This document shows, piece by piece, positions 48,716-59,559 of a stretch of 64,000 nucleotides of DNA (the first letter of the stretch is position 1; each line of letters begins with the position of its first letter). The translations under genes were made by a program, and so were the position numbers. Source of the stretch: Eustoma russellianum (lineage: Eukaryota; Streptophyta; Magnoliopsida; Gentianales; Gentianaceae); the NCBI GenBank assembly GCA_036186865.1, contig AP025040.1:10961358-11025357 (forward strand), given 5' to 3'. A model generated the notes under the pieces. The model was not told the DNA's origin. It ran no database searches and saw only the letters and a program-made list of their open reading frames with translations.

Positions 48716-50345
48716 TTACTAATTACTCTTAGAACAACATAAAACTTTTATGTATTTAATTTATTGTTTGGTTATTAAGATTATTTTTAGTTTCTAGTTT
48801 TACCCTTTTATATAATATTTCTTAACCATTAAATCGTTATCTTCATTTGTTTGCAGCAAGAATTATGAATATAAAACGAGTTAATAAGTTTATTTTCGAA
48901 GGTAGGCAACATTATGAGACTCTTTCAAAAAGCAATACTATATTATATGATGAAAGGAGTACTTGGCTCTTCTTCTCTTTTATATAAACTAAAACTTAAA
49001 GTTGCAAAACAGTCTTATAAATCATTTTTATATGCATTTTTATATAGATTATTGTATATAATGACGACGACAACAACAACACATACATATTATATCCCAA
49101 CAACAGCAAAAGCTATCGCTAGAATCTAGAGAGTGTGAAAAGCAGACAAATAATAACTTCGTCACAAAACATAAAGAATTTGTTTCCAGTAAAAACTCCG
49201 GCTCTGTATATACCAAATAAATAGTTGATGGGATGTAACTTGGGTATAGTTCATGTGGAGGGGTTTGCTAATGCCCTTTACTGCTTTTAAACTTGAAGTC
49301 AACTGATAACGTCTTAACCTTGTAGTTGATAATTCGTGTATTTAATTCCAATTTTTTACCCCATGGCCATAGCTCAAAGACAAATAAAAAGAAATAAAAG
49401 TCTAAGATTCCGTTTTGGGATTATTACGACGATAAAAGTAATATTTAAGACATTTTGATATAAAATTTTCAATTGATTCCTGAAAAGGTCAAATGCTTGC
49501 TTGGCATATGAGTATTCATACATTGTGATTTGTATTGTTGTAACTGTTAGAAAGGTATTATTTAAGACATTCTAATATAAAAATTTTGAATTTGTTCGTG
49601 ATAAGATTAACTGTAGGCATGTTACTTTTTTTTGTATTTCTAACCGGGCAAAATACGGTGGTAATGTAATAAACAATTGTAGTTATTTATCAATCAATCT
49701 TAAACATATTAATTAAATGGACTTTCTGTTTTGCGTACTAATCAGTGTCATATATAAATTATTTCTTATATTAGTAATGAATGACTAAAACTTACTCATT
49801 ATCGTCGTAAAGTTTGTTTTGTAAGAAAATTATATATGTGCCAATATTGCCTTGTAGAAAAGACGGTACATTATATAATATTCGTATTAAAATTTTAAAT
49901 TATTTAATCTAATATACCTGAGTCATTTACGTACCTTTTTTCTATGCAATAATCTTATGAGAAAGAGTCATATTTATTAGCTTGGTCGCTTAGTATTATA
50001 GTTTAATATACATGACATAATTCTATCTAATGTATCAAAGTATTAGTTTGGTCTCGCTCAGTGTTGTAGTTTAATTAGAGAATACCCCCCCCCCCCCCCC
50101 CGGCCCAAATCAAACACAAATAAAGCACATAATATGAGCTTTAATATGTTTACTTATCAACGTGTATGTTTATATTTGCAGGAAGATTCTAAAACCCAAC
50201 ACAAAAATAAACTACCAACATCTCAGGTACGATATCAACACCATGGTTAACCAAGCAAAACTAGATCACATCCATTTCAATCCTGTATAGCAAATCCGAC
50301 ATCGAGATCGGGAATGCTCTTTCAAACACTTCTTTCAAGAACAAT
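48716..50345. other. Intergenic AT-rich region
   Basis: No gene. A retroelement tail fragment at about 49060-49122 (shared word CAGCAAAAGCTATCG) is related to the small insertion at 61739-61803. A 17-nt poly-C run lies at 50085-50101. Confidence 0.45.
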
Positions 50346-50359
50346 TAGAAATCTTACTT

Positions 50360-50554
50360 GCAGCAAAAGGTGAAATCCCTCAGTCAGGGTCTATTGTCCC
50401 AGCCCCAAGGAGCATATGTAAAGGATGCAAATCAGGAACCCAGCGGCCTACTAAATTGGGTTACGCTCACACTGTGAGTGTCCCTGGAATCGAACTATTG
50501 ACCTCTTAAAGCAAATCCTAACACAAGTACCAATTGGACTATGCATTAGGCAAG
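50360..50554 (-). mobile_element. tRNA-derived SINE, family II (copy 5)
   Basis: Exact 14-bp duplication TAGAAATCTTACTT at 50346-50359 and 50555-50568. Minus strand: GCATAGTCCAATTGGTACTT (box A) and AGTTCGATTCCAGG (box B). Internally shortened relative to copy 3. Confidence 0.82.
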
Positions 50555-51070
50555 TAGAAATCTTACTTCTTACTACTACAGTTAACCAATAATAGTACAA
50601 CAGACAAGAAAGAATGACATGCCAGAAGAGGAGGCGATTGTGCTTAAAACAAGAGAAGGAATGTAGGATAACAATGCCACCTCCGAAAAGCCTGATAAAC
50701 ACAGGCAATGGTGTGAGAAGCTACCCGCATAATGACTACAAAATCTCCACAATTAACAGAATCTGAATTACTGAATCGCAACACCGTAATATCCTCATTA
50801 AATGCTCATTAGTACTAATCTTCATTAATTCCTTTAGTGATGTTTCAATTCAAGAAAATCTCTCATTCAGCTCCCCTCCAACATGTACCAAATGTTTCTC
50901 AAAGACGAGCCACTCTGCTAATGTATCTAAACTGCCACCTAAAAGAGAAGTCAAAGAAAGACATGGGGTTGGGAAGAAACACCCGATGTTTATATGTTAC
51001 ATCTAACCATGTAGCTGGGTCATATGACTATTCTCAAACCATCCTGGTCTGAGGTCGCAAAGTTTGCTGC

Positions 51071-54000
51071 TCACAAATATTGCTTTTGAATCCTGCTTCT
51101 ATTTGCTTCCCACCACAACCTGGCCTGCATTTCGCTGAACATTTCTCGGCTGTATCAAAAGGTATAACAATTTTAACATTAGATCTCACTTTTGCATAAA
51201 AACTAGTCATAAAAACTACAAGTATCCAAGGCTTTCAGCGTCCAGCAAACCAATGCTTGCATATGGGCCAAGATTTGACTTGATTTTGCGCGTTAATCCA
51301 TTTAGATTTGACATTTGAGGAAATTACACCACTATCATTACACAGGTAACATTTTCAACTCCATCCACCAACACACACAGAAATAAGGGGGGAATGGGAA
51401 GCGCTGACAGCACGGTGCACCAAGTAAATTGGTGCCATTTTCCATGCCTTTAACATAGTTGGAAATGCGGATATCCCCTCCATCAGCAAGGTAACGTGTT
51501 TTTTTGTAATTGTATCTTCCCCAACACCCAGAGCCTAGCAAGCCTACCACATAAATAAAACTGATGCCCCCCACCCCCCGCCTACCACTGATTCCAATTA
51601 TTGTAAGTCACACAGAAAGACAGAAAATAAATGAATAACAATGTTTAGGAGTAAGAAAGAATAAAGTGAAATCTATGTGTACCCCTTTCCGATAATGTAA
51701 ATAGTATGCAGGTAAAAGCATACGAAACACCTTCAAACAAAATTGCCACGTACCTAAATCTGACACGTCTGAGCTCCCTGGCACCACCTGACAGAGCCCT
51801 GATTGTAATGTAAACCCCAGGCTCATCTTGTTCAATCCATTCAGTCTCCATGTCACTTGCATTGCTGACCGAGAGCTCGCCAGAGTGATCATCCTCTTTA
51901 GACCAACTACTAGCAGAAGCAGTTGCACTGATGCTGGAGAGCTTTGGGGTAGAGTTAAGGGCCCCTGATTCACATAAATGATGATGATGGACTGTGGTGC
52001 TTTCAAGTGAATCTGAGGAATACTGGCCTATCTCTGGTGGATGTTGGAAGTGGCATGGCAACCGTTCTTTGCCCAAGGGAGGTGTTGCAGGACTACCCTG
52101 CGGAGATTCCATTTTTGAGTTCTGGAAAAGGCATTGAGATTTTAGTACCAATTGATAATACAGAATTATTCCAACATAAAATGGCATGATATAGATCGAG
52201 ATTTTACGTGGTCTTATAGTGCCAGTTGCACAAAAACAAAAACTAAATAGATAAGTAAGACGCTCAAGAAGCAAAACCAAATTTTAAATTTTAAAATAGG
52301 AACATATGGTGTTCAAATCAACATTGTAAACAAGAAGTTATAGACTTTTGCAATAAATCTGAAGCACATTTCTGAAGACATTCAAAACAATCCTGATAAA
52401 ATTCCAAATTTACCATTGAACAAATCTCACCTCATTTTCAGATCTGGGTGGCGTTGGCAATGGTACAGAATGGTGGTTGAACCTCTGGACATTGTATAAC
52501 TCCATTACCTTGTCATAGTTCTCGGCCCACCACTGCTGGGCTTGCCATTTGTTAAACATTTCACGACTACAAACAATAACTAACAAAACTTAGCCATTAA
52601 TCCAAATCAATCTTGCAAAACTGATTGAAGACCTCAGATAAGTAAAACCCATTTTAGACCAGGAAATGGTACAGTTTTAGGTTTTCTCTTAGAATGGTGT
52701 CTTGACAGGAGTTGTTTGAACTCAGGTTATTGGGAAGGCTTTAGTCTTTGATGAGATAATCAATTATGTTCAATCTTTACAGCGGCAGGTTGAGGTATTC
52801 CCCACTCATCTTGCCTGCATTGCTTCTCATTAAGTATCAGTACAGCTCTATAACGGATATCATTTATACAGCACTTCTGTTAACTCAGATTTTTTTTCTC
52901 TTCCAGTTTGTATAGATGAAGCTTGAAGCAGTGAATTCAAGGTTACTTGGAGCTGAAGGATTTCCATTAAAGGATGTAATTCCACATACCGTCTTTAACT
53001 CTGCCTCTTTGGAGTATAGGTATGGAGAAATTTGTTGATGGTCCTCAATACATCAACCCATTGAGGGTAACTGATTATGGGAGTTTCTCATTTATGCTGA
53101 CACTTATTGGGGTGTTTTGTTCTTGATTCTCTTTTTTACCTGTGCACTTATGTGATATCAGTATTTTATTGTTGGATTTAGGTAATTTCCAAAGAATTTT
53201 AGGCCTTTTTTTAAATAAAAAAAGGAATCTTAGGAAATTTTAAAAACGCCTGAAAACCAAACCAGGGCCAAATCAAACTGGATCGCTCAGACAGTTCGTT
53301 GACGGATTTGGTACAGTTTCGGTTTCAAAAAATCCCAAACCGTAAAAATAGCTTGGTTTTTTTTTTAAATGTCCCCAAGCCAGACCAGACCGCACCAAGT
53401 TCACCCCTACAAATTTTTCTTTTTTCTTTTTTACTTGTTCACCCGTACAAGTTACCATGAGGGTGTGAGATTTGAGGGTGCATGCTCTTATCTTAATCAA
53501 TAGACCTATAACAAAATTCCTAAAAAGGTTTTACGGAAGGGGAGAAAAAGTGAATCTACAAGGGGACCGAACAACATACACTGATGACTTCGCATACGGT
53601 GAATAATGTGTACTCACAACTTACTACTTGCCACGATTAATAGCCAAAATCTTACTTTTCATCCAGAGATGAATATCTAAAGCTAAAAAACAATGACAAC
53701 AGTTGAATTAGAAAGATCAAGAAACCATCTGGATGAGGCAAAATAGAAACCATGTAACGAAAGGTAGTACAAAAATAAAGAACCCACAACTTTTTCCAGT
53801 AAATGCGATGCCTTTGAAGTTCACGAAAGAGTCATAAACATTTTGAAGTTTGACCAGGAGTCATAAAAACTTCATACTCAACCCATACACAAGAGAATTA
53901 AGGGAAACAAAAATCAGAAGAAGCAACATAGTGCCATTTGATGTTATTGAACTTATGGAAGACTATGGTTTGAATCTACGAGACTTCAAGCAATTTAAAT

Positions 54001-56149
54001 CACCCAGGAACTGGAGAAGAGGCATAGAAGAAAAGCCACCTCATTGAAAGTAAGACTGAGTACAAGAGAATCCATATGAAAGTACTTTTTTTTTTGTATA
54101 TAAAAAATTTGGACCATTTCTCGATTTATGCGTGTCATCCTTGCGTAGGGACTATGCTAATCTTCTCTATACGAAAGTACAAAATGTCTTGATTACATAT
54201 TTCTCTATTATCTTAAGCTTCCCAGTCAAAAGGCTAAATAAGATGGTATCAGAACAGGAAATTCCATGCTCAAATCTCTCTCGTAACTTCGTCAGCCTAT
54301 TTGTATTGTGCCATGTCTTAGTTCCTAATTGTAATTTTGTGTTCAACCCATGTGAGACTTTGCATAAACCTTACACGTGAAGGGATATGCTTAAAGTATT
54401 TTAAATGTCTTTATTATACATATCCCATCAAGCTTTAAAATTGAGACTAACTCAAAAATCCAGACCAGTGATACCGACAAATCTGATCAACTGACAGTGA
54501 TTCAGAAGCTTTTGTAACTACCACTTCTCTTATATTCAAGGACAAACGAATGGAGCTCAATAATATCAATCAACCACCACGACAACAATTTAGGTTTCCG
54601 AAGAAGGGGACGATATTATTTATCTAATTTATCATTCTACACCTTTAACTAGCGTAGGGAAATAGGCACCTGGGGAAAATCTCTCTGGAATATTGTTTGC
54701 AACTCTATACATCCCTCTAATCAGAAGGTGTCTTCTCAAGTACTTCGAACAGTAAATAATAGAGCAAGGCAGCTGTTGCAGAAAGAAATACAAGAAACAG
54801 GACCATACACTGATACCTTGAATATCAGTCATCTCCTTCAAGTAGTGGTAAGCTGAAAAAAGGAGAAGTTGTACATTTGTCGAGATCTAGTGCTCTAAAA
54901 CTCCCATGTAGATAATCTCTAGTCAAAGTGACGAGAACTGTTATGTTTTCCTCTTCTTCTTCTTTTTCTAATCTGAAGCCTAACAGGAATGGAACCAAAA
55001 CGAACCTATTTGTCCATGAGAAGCTTGTGTCAATTGTCCTAAATGGTTTCATTGTTTTAAATTTCAGAAGCTTTACCGTTGGCGATGGTGTGAATTCATT
55101 GACAAGACGACCAAATAAAAAGGAATTTTATAGTGGTCAAACCCACTTAACACCTATTATCAGCCCAACAGTATGATGTCAATGAAAAGCTTGTGTCCAG
55201 TGTCCTAGTTGGTTTCCTTGTTTTAAGCTTCACAGACTCCACTGTTGGTGATGGTGTGAATTCATTGACAAAGCGACCAAATGGAAAAGAATTTTATAGT
55301 GGTCAAGCCCCAGTTAACACCTGTTATCGGGTCACCTCCATAATTAGTGTGCAGTGCAGGAAGGCGGCTGCACATGTGAATCACTTCAACTACATCACTG
55401 TTGCCATTAAAATACAAAGCATCCGCTGGAGAAACCATTAAATGCCTCAGGGCCCCTAAAGCAGGTAGCTTTCATGACGACAGCAAAGACTGTACTCATC
55501 ACATTAAAACGACTGCAAAATTGAAGGTAAATTGACGAAAAACTTTGGAGGAAAAAGAAATCGCTAAATACCTGAATCTAATGCGTCTAAGGTCGTTCCC
55601 GCCCTGGGGAAGATATATGAAAGTGATAAGCACTCCAGGCTCGACCTGAGCTACCCATTCCTTGGGCTCGTCTTCTTCTTCCATGAATACTGCAGACTCG
55701 GAGCGGCCGCTGACCGAGGCCGGAGTGCGTTCACCGCTAGAAAGCGATTTCATCGCAGAATCAGTGTCTCTTCCCCAATGTTTAGATGTGGAATCGAAGC
55801 TTCCAGTTCTTCTATACGATAAATTATACCCGGCTGGGAAAGATCCGGCATCCGAGTCTGCATATTCTCGTTCCTTATTGTGGTGAGACGATCCTGAACA
55901 CGGTTTGCAATTCTTGTACGCACCTGACGCTTTTATCGCTATGTCCTTGATCTAAAACAAGGATAAAAACTAATTAGATTGCTTATCTTCTACATATAAA
56001 AATTGTAACTGCGAAGTTCATTTTACCTGGGAAGAAAGAGCTTTGATTGCTTGTTTTGTAGCAGGAGTAGTAGCCACATGGTCATCTTCTTCCTTTTCTG
56101 GAAGAGATCCCGTATTCAGCTGCTTTGAGCACGCTATACAAGTCAACAT
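51071..56149 (-). CDS. BRXL: BREVIS RADIX-like protein (BRX family)
   Basis: Plasma-membrane and nuclear regulator of auxin flow, root growth and cell polarity. Five exons: 56149-56027, 55951-55572, 52566-52431, 52121-51754, 51149-51071; phases match and give 361 aa, as in BRX/BRXL proteins. The N-terminus MLTCIACSKQ has Cys4 and Cys7, the site palmitoylated in the family. A KALSSQIKDIAIKASGAYK segment follows. BRX domain 1 spans about 137-190 (EWVAQVEPGVLITF ... SREMFNKWQAQQWWAENYDK) and BRX domain 2 about 305-361 (EWIEQDEPGVYITI ... SREMFSEMQARLWWEANRSR). The end is IQKQYL. Each BRX domain is split by an intron at the same place (RF|S). Intron 2 is 3.0 kb and holds captured sequences. Confidence 0.93.
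52730..53042 (+). pseudogene. bHLH (BEE/HBI1/BPE-like) gene fragment
   Basis: Plus-strand 52730-52795 reads IGKALVFDEIINYVQSLQRQVE, the second helix of a BEE/BPE-type bHLH. It ends at a GT-like donor. About 115 bp later, after TTCTCTTCCAG, translation resumes as FV*MKLEAVNSRLLGAEGFPLKDVI and runs to a stop near 53035. In intact relatives the join reads VEFLSMKLEAVNSR, so one codon has become TAG. Only two exon pieces and the intron between them are present; the DNA-contacting basic region is absent. It lies antisense inside BRX-like intron 2. Confidence 0.72.
53230..53412 (-). repeat. Probable hAT-type MITE fragment
   Basis: Begins, on the minus strand, AGGGGTGAACTTGGTGCGG and is rich in GGTTTGG/CCAAACC words, typical of short hAT derivatives. 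The ends are not resolved. Confidence 0.4.
54103..54172 (-). pseudogene. U6 snRNA pseudogene, 5'-truncated
   Basis: On the minus strand 54169-54106 reads AGAGAAGATTAGCAT, then GCAAGGATGACACGCATAAA, then TCGAGAAATGGTCC with AAATTTT after it. This is the 3' two thirds of plant U6, with changes only in the loop region (usual GGCCCCTGCG). The first ~35 nt of U6 and the upstream USE and TATA elements are missing, so it should not be transcribed as U6. It sits in BRX-like intron 2 on the same strand as the host gene. Confidence 0.85.
55021..55335. repeat. Diverged tandem duplication, ~166-bp unit, in BRX-like intron 2
   Basis: AAGCTTGTGTC at 55021 and 55187 start two copies that also share GATGGTGTGAATTCATTGAC and TTTTATAGTGGTCAA. 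They differ at many sites, so the duplication is old. Confidence 0.8.
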
Positions 56150-56400
56150 GTTGGACCAGATCACTGGCAAGTCTAGCACGAAAAGTAACACAGAATGTCA
56201 ACTAAGTGCCGACAAAAATCCCAATCCGTAATTAGAGGGAAAAAGACGCAGGATAAACAATTTGTGATCCAAAATTCAAATGACCTTCGGAAATGACTGC
56301 TTAGCTTTAAGCCTTTGACTGAACACAAATGACAGTCGCCATCTGATATAGTGAAACTTAACTACCTAAACGGAAATGTTGCTTAAATTTACGTATAAAT

Positions 56401-57240
56401 GCAATTAAATTATAGATTTCCGTTTCCAAATTCCAACAAATCCCTACAGTACAAGTGACATGAGTAGCGCCATATGGAACGAGATTACAGTTCTTGGAGC
56501 TGAGGTGATTATACTAATTTGCAGCAAATCGGAGAGAAGTGTAGGAGGAGCGCGTGGAGAAATTGGTGGATATTCAAACATGAAGAGAAAGGAAACTTTA
56601 ACTAGTTTAGGAAAGCTAGCTCAATAATACGCATAAATGCAATTAATTCCAGCATTTCCTTTTCCAAATCAACGAATCCTTATGGTACGATAAGACTAAC
56701 ATGAATAGCGCGATTCCAAGCAAGATTAGAGTTCCTGAAGCTGACTATAATAATTACTGATTGCGCAAATCACAGAGAACCGAAGGAGGCGCTCGTGAAG
56801 AAATTGGTGAAAATGCAAACCTGAAGAGAGGAAACTTTAACTATATAACAAGGAAATAACTCAACATAACGTATGTACGCAATTAAATTGTAGCATTTTT
56901 GTTTCCAAATTCCATCGATTTCCTACAGTACAAATGACATAAATAGCAACTTTTAGAACAAGATTACAGGGAGCTGACTATACTAATTAATGACTACGGA
57001 AAATCACGAGAAGTGGAGGAGGAAAGCGTGAAGAAATTGGTGAATCTACAAACAATAAAAGGAAGTAAACTTCAGCTATGCAATTAAAGTCCAGCATTTC
57101 CGTTTCCAACGAATGCCTAAGCTACGAGTAACGTCAAAAAGCGCCATTTTGGACAATAGTAGAGTACCTAGAGCTGACTACACTAATTATCAACGCCAGC
57201 AAATTGGTGAATCTACGAACATTAAGAGAGAGAGGAAACT
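56401..57240. repeat. Four-unit diverged tandem repeat upstream of BRX-like gene
   Basis: Units start at about 56401, 56639, 56879 and 57080, each with GCAATTAAWT, a KCATTTCCGTTTCCAA-type block, GAGCTGACTAYACTAATTA-type sequence and GAAATTGGTGAA. Unit lengths are about 238, 240, 201 and 160 bp. They lie 250-1,090 bp upstream of the BRX-like start, in its promoter or leader region. Confidence 0.8.
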
Positions 57241-57631
57241 AGCCGTTTGCGGCGAAGGAAGCGAGACGGGAGTGTGAATCCGTACAGCTATTCCGCCGGG
57301 AAATGCGTTGTGGAGCGGCGTAATTAACAAGTATAAGAAAGAGGTGGATCAGAGATTCTGAGGTACTTTGAATTCAATGCTTCAAACGCTTTGAAGCAAG
57401 AGTTACCAATAAATATTGTAATAGGGTCTCAAGCAGGGATTCATGGTTGGAAGTGGAAATAGTATTTAAAAAGAGTGATAAACAAGCTGGCTTACTGAAA
57501 AATTGCAGAAACAGATGATGTGTTTTCAAAGCACTGGCAACTGGATTTTGCAAGTGGATTTTTTGTTTAATATTTTTTCCCTGGTCAAAATCTACTCCCT
57601 TTTTTTCTTTTTAAAGGTCAAATATAATCCT
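57241..57631. other. Upstream flank of BRX-like gene
   Basis: 57241-57350 is comparatively rich in G and C and could hold a transcription start. No gene is recognised. Confidence 0.35.
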
Positions 57632-57642
57632 ATTATCCGAGC

Positions 57643-58438
57643 GGAAAAATTACACTTAGACCCCCCATGGTTTGGCTTAATCCCAAAAATCTCTCTTCTC
57701 GTTTGGAATTATATATTTACCTCCCTTATGATTTGGGTTAAAACGGCACCGGCTAATTTCTGTCATGTTTACCCCCTGTGGTTTTGTCAAAAATTGACTG
57801 GTGCCTTTTTAACCCAAATCATATGTAAGGTAAATGTATAATTCCAAATGAGAGGAGTTTTTTGGAATTAAGTCAAACCACATGGGGTTTAAGTGTAATT
57901 TTTTCCTTTGCGATTGCCTAATGAAAATTATAGATAGTAACGATATTCAATGCATGAATGCTTATATATACGCGTCTACATACATATATGCATATATAGC
58001 TGAATCTAAATGAATGAAAAATAAATTGTCCTTTTTATATTAAGAACGTTAATACGTATATGTTTTATTAAGTGAATAGAGTTGAATAGAAAATAAATAG
58101 TATATATATGTGTGTGTGCGTGTGTTTATATATATATATATGCATATAAAATTGAACAGAATTGAATGAAACATAAAATTTGTCTTTTTTAGGAAAAAGT
58201 ACACTTAGACCCTCTGTGGTTTGACTTAATTCCAAAAAAAATCCCCTCTCGTTTGGAATTATACATTTGTCTTCCCTATGTTTTAGGTTAAAAAGGCACC
58301 GGCTAATTTCCGGCATGTTTACCCCCTGTGGTTTTGCCAGAAATTGGTCGGTGCCTTTTTAACCCAAACTATAGAGAAGGTAAATGTATAATTCCAAACG
58401 TGAGGGGAGGTTTTTAGAATTAGCCAAACCAATTTTCC
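57643..58438. mobile_element. Compound foldback element, copy 1 (796 bp)
   Basis: Starts GGAAAAATTACACTTAGACC and ends AATTTTCC. It is flanked by ATTATCCGAGC (57632-57642) and ATTATCCGGGC (58439-58449), an 11-bp duplication with one mismatch. Module A (57643-57906) and module B (58192-58438) are each near-perfect palindromes of two ~120-bp arms. They are separated by a 285-bp AT-rich core with TATATA and GTGTGT runs. No coding capacity. The duplication length points to the Mutator-like superfamily. Confidence 0.75.
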
Positions 58439-58449
58439 ATTATCCGGGC

Positions 58450-59559
58450 AAACACAATTTTGTAACAATTTAGAAAGTGCTGCAAATGCGATTAGTTTAC
58501 GCTAGATAATAAATAAATAAGACAACCAATACAAGTTTACAAATATCCAACTATATTTGCTTTTGCATCATGATAAGCTCACCTAAATTATAAGTACTTA
58601 ACTCTCAAAAAAAAAAGTTATAAGTGCTTACATATACTAGTACAATATACTAGACTCCTTAGCCAGAAGCGTGCACGTGACAATGACAAAATAAACACTC
58701 TATAAAGCAAAAAGTATAATTAATGTGGTTCTCAATTGAGGTCATTTGGCCCTTCCAAGACGCATGTCATCTATGGTTCACATCAGCTAGTCAAGATCTA
58801 ACTGCACAGTCAAGTCGGATTGGCAAAGGAGATGCGAGACGCCTCCTCCGGATTGACTAGGATCTTAGGTCAGCGTCAACCAATCTTACTCAGAGGCATC
58901 AAAAGCTAGTCACCTCAACCGCAAGCACCAACTCGACGTAGTCGTCACCTCAGCCTTAGCTGCAACATCGGCTACAGCGAGCAACTATGCCCAACAGGCA
59001 TGTCGTGTCCCTGTACAGATTAGCTCGACCAAAGAAACTCATATCATGCAAGTAGCTTCGTCATGCAACTCAACACATGGTGCCATATGACAGTCATACA
59101 TAAACAGGTCAGAACCCATGGCATCACCCCATGCTTTTGGATACGCATTGGCTCGCCACAACATACAAAAAAAATCAAAGACACGACAACGGAACACATG
59201 TTCAGTTAAAAGCCATTCCTACTGAATGGCAAAAAGAAATATGTTTCCTTAATATTCCTGCCTACACAAAATTCTAAACATGGTAAAATTCGCAATTAAC
59301 TTCAGCACCGGAGAGCTTTTCCCGAAGTAACAACTTTGTAGCCTCTAATACTCTTAGGTTTATAACGTTATTGATTTGTGCAGGTTCACAACAACACGCA
59401 TTCTATAAATCTTCTACGTATATCATATTTGATCCAAGGTGAAGATTTGACGCTAAAAGAAAAGGCCAACTAGGCTTTGTTTCCATAGGCCCCAGAGGCT
59501 GCACGTGTAGTTAAAGACCTTCCTTATGACTATCAAATGAGGTAAAAGTCTAAAAAATG
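58450..59559 (+). other. Flank of retrotransposon remnant
   Basis: 58750-59110 is clearly richer in G and C than neighbouring DNA and probably belongs to the LTR or leader of the Ty3/gypsy remnant that follows; no LTR pair could be defined. Confidence 0.4.

Noticed and set aside
51645..52280. 211-codon frame as a separate gene
   Set aside because: It is exon 4 of the BRX-like gene read through both neighbouring introns.
53850..54047. 65-codon plus-strand frame in BRX-like intron 2 with charged residues
   Set aside because: Composition looks protein-like, but I recognise no family and see no flanking exon or promoter; the frame could be chance or a captured exon I cannot place.
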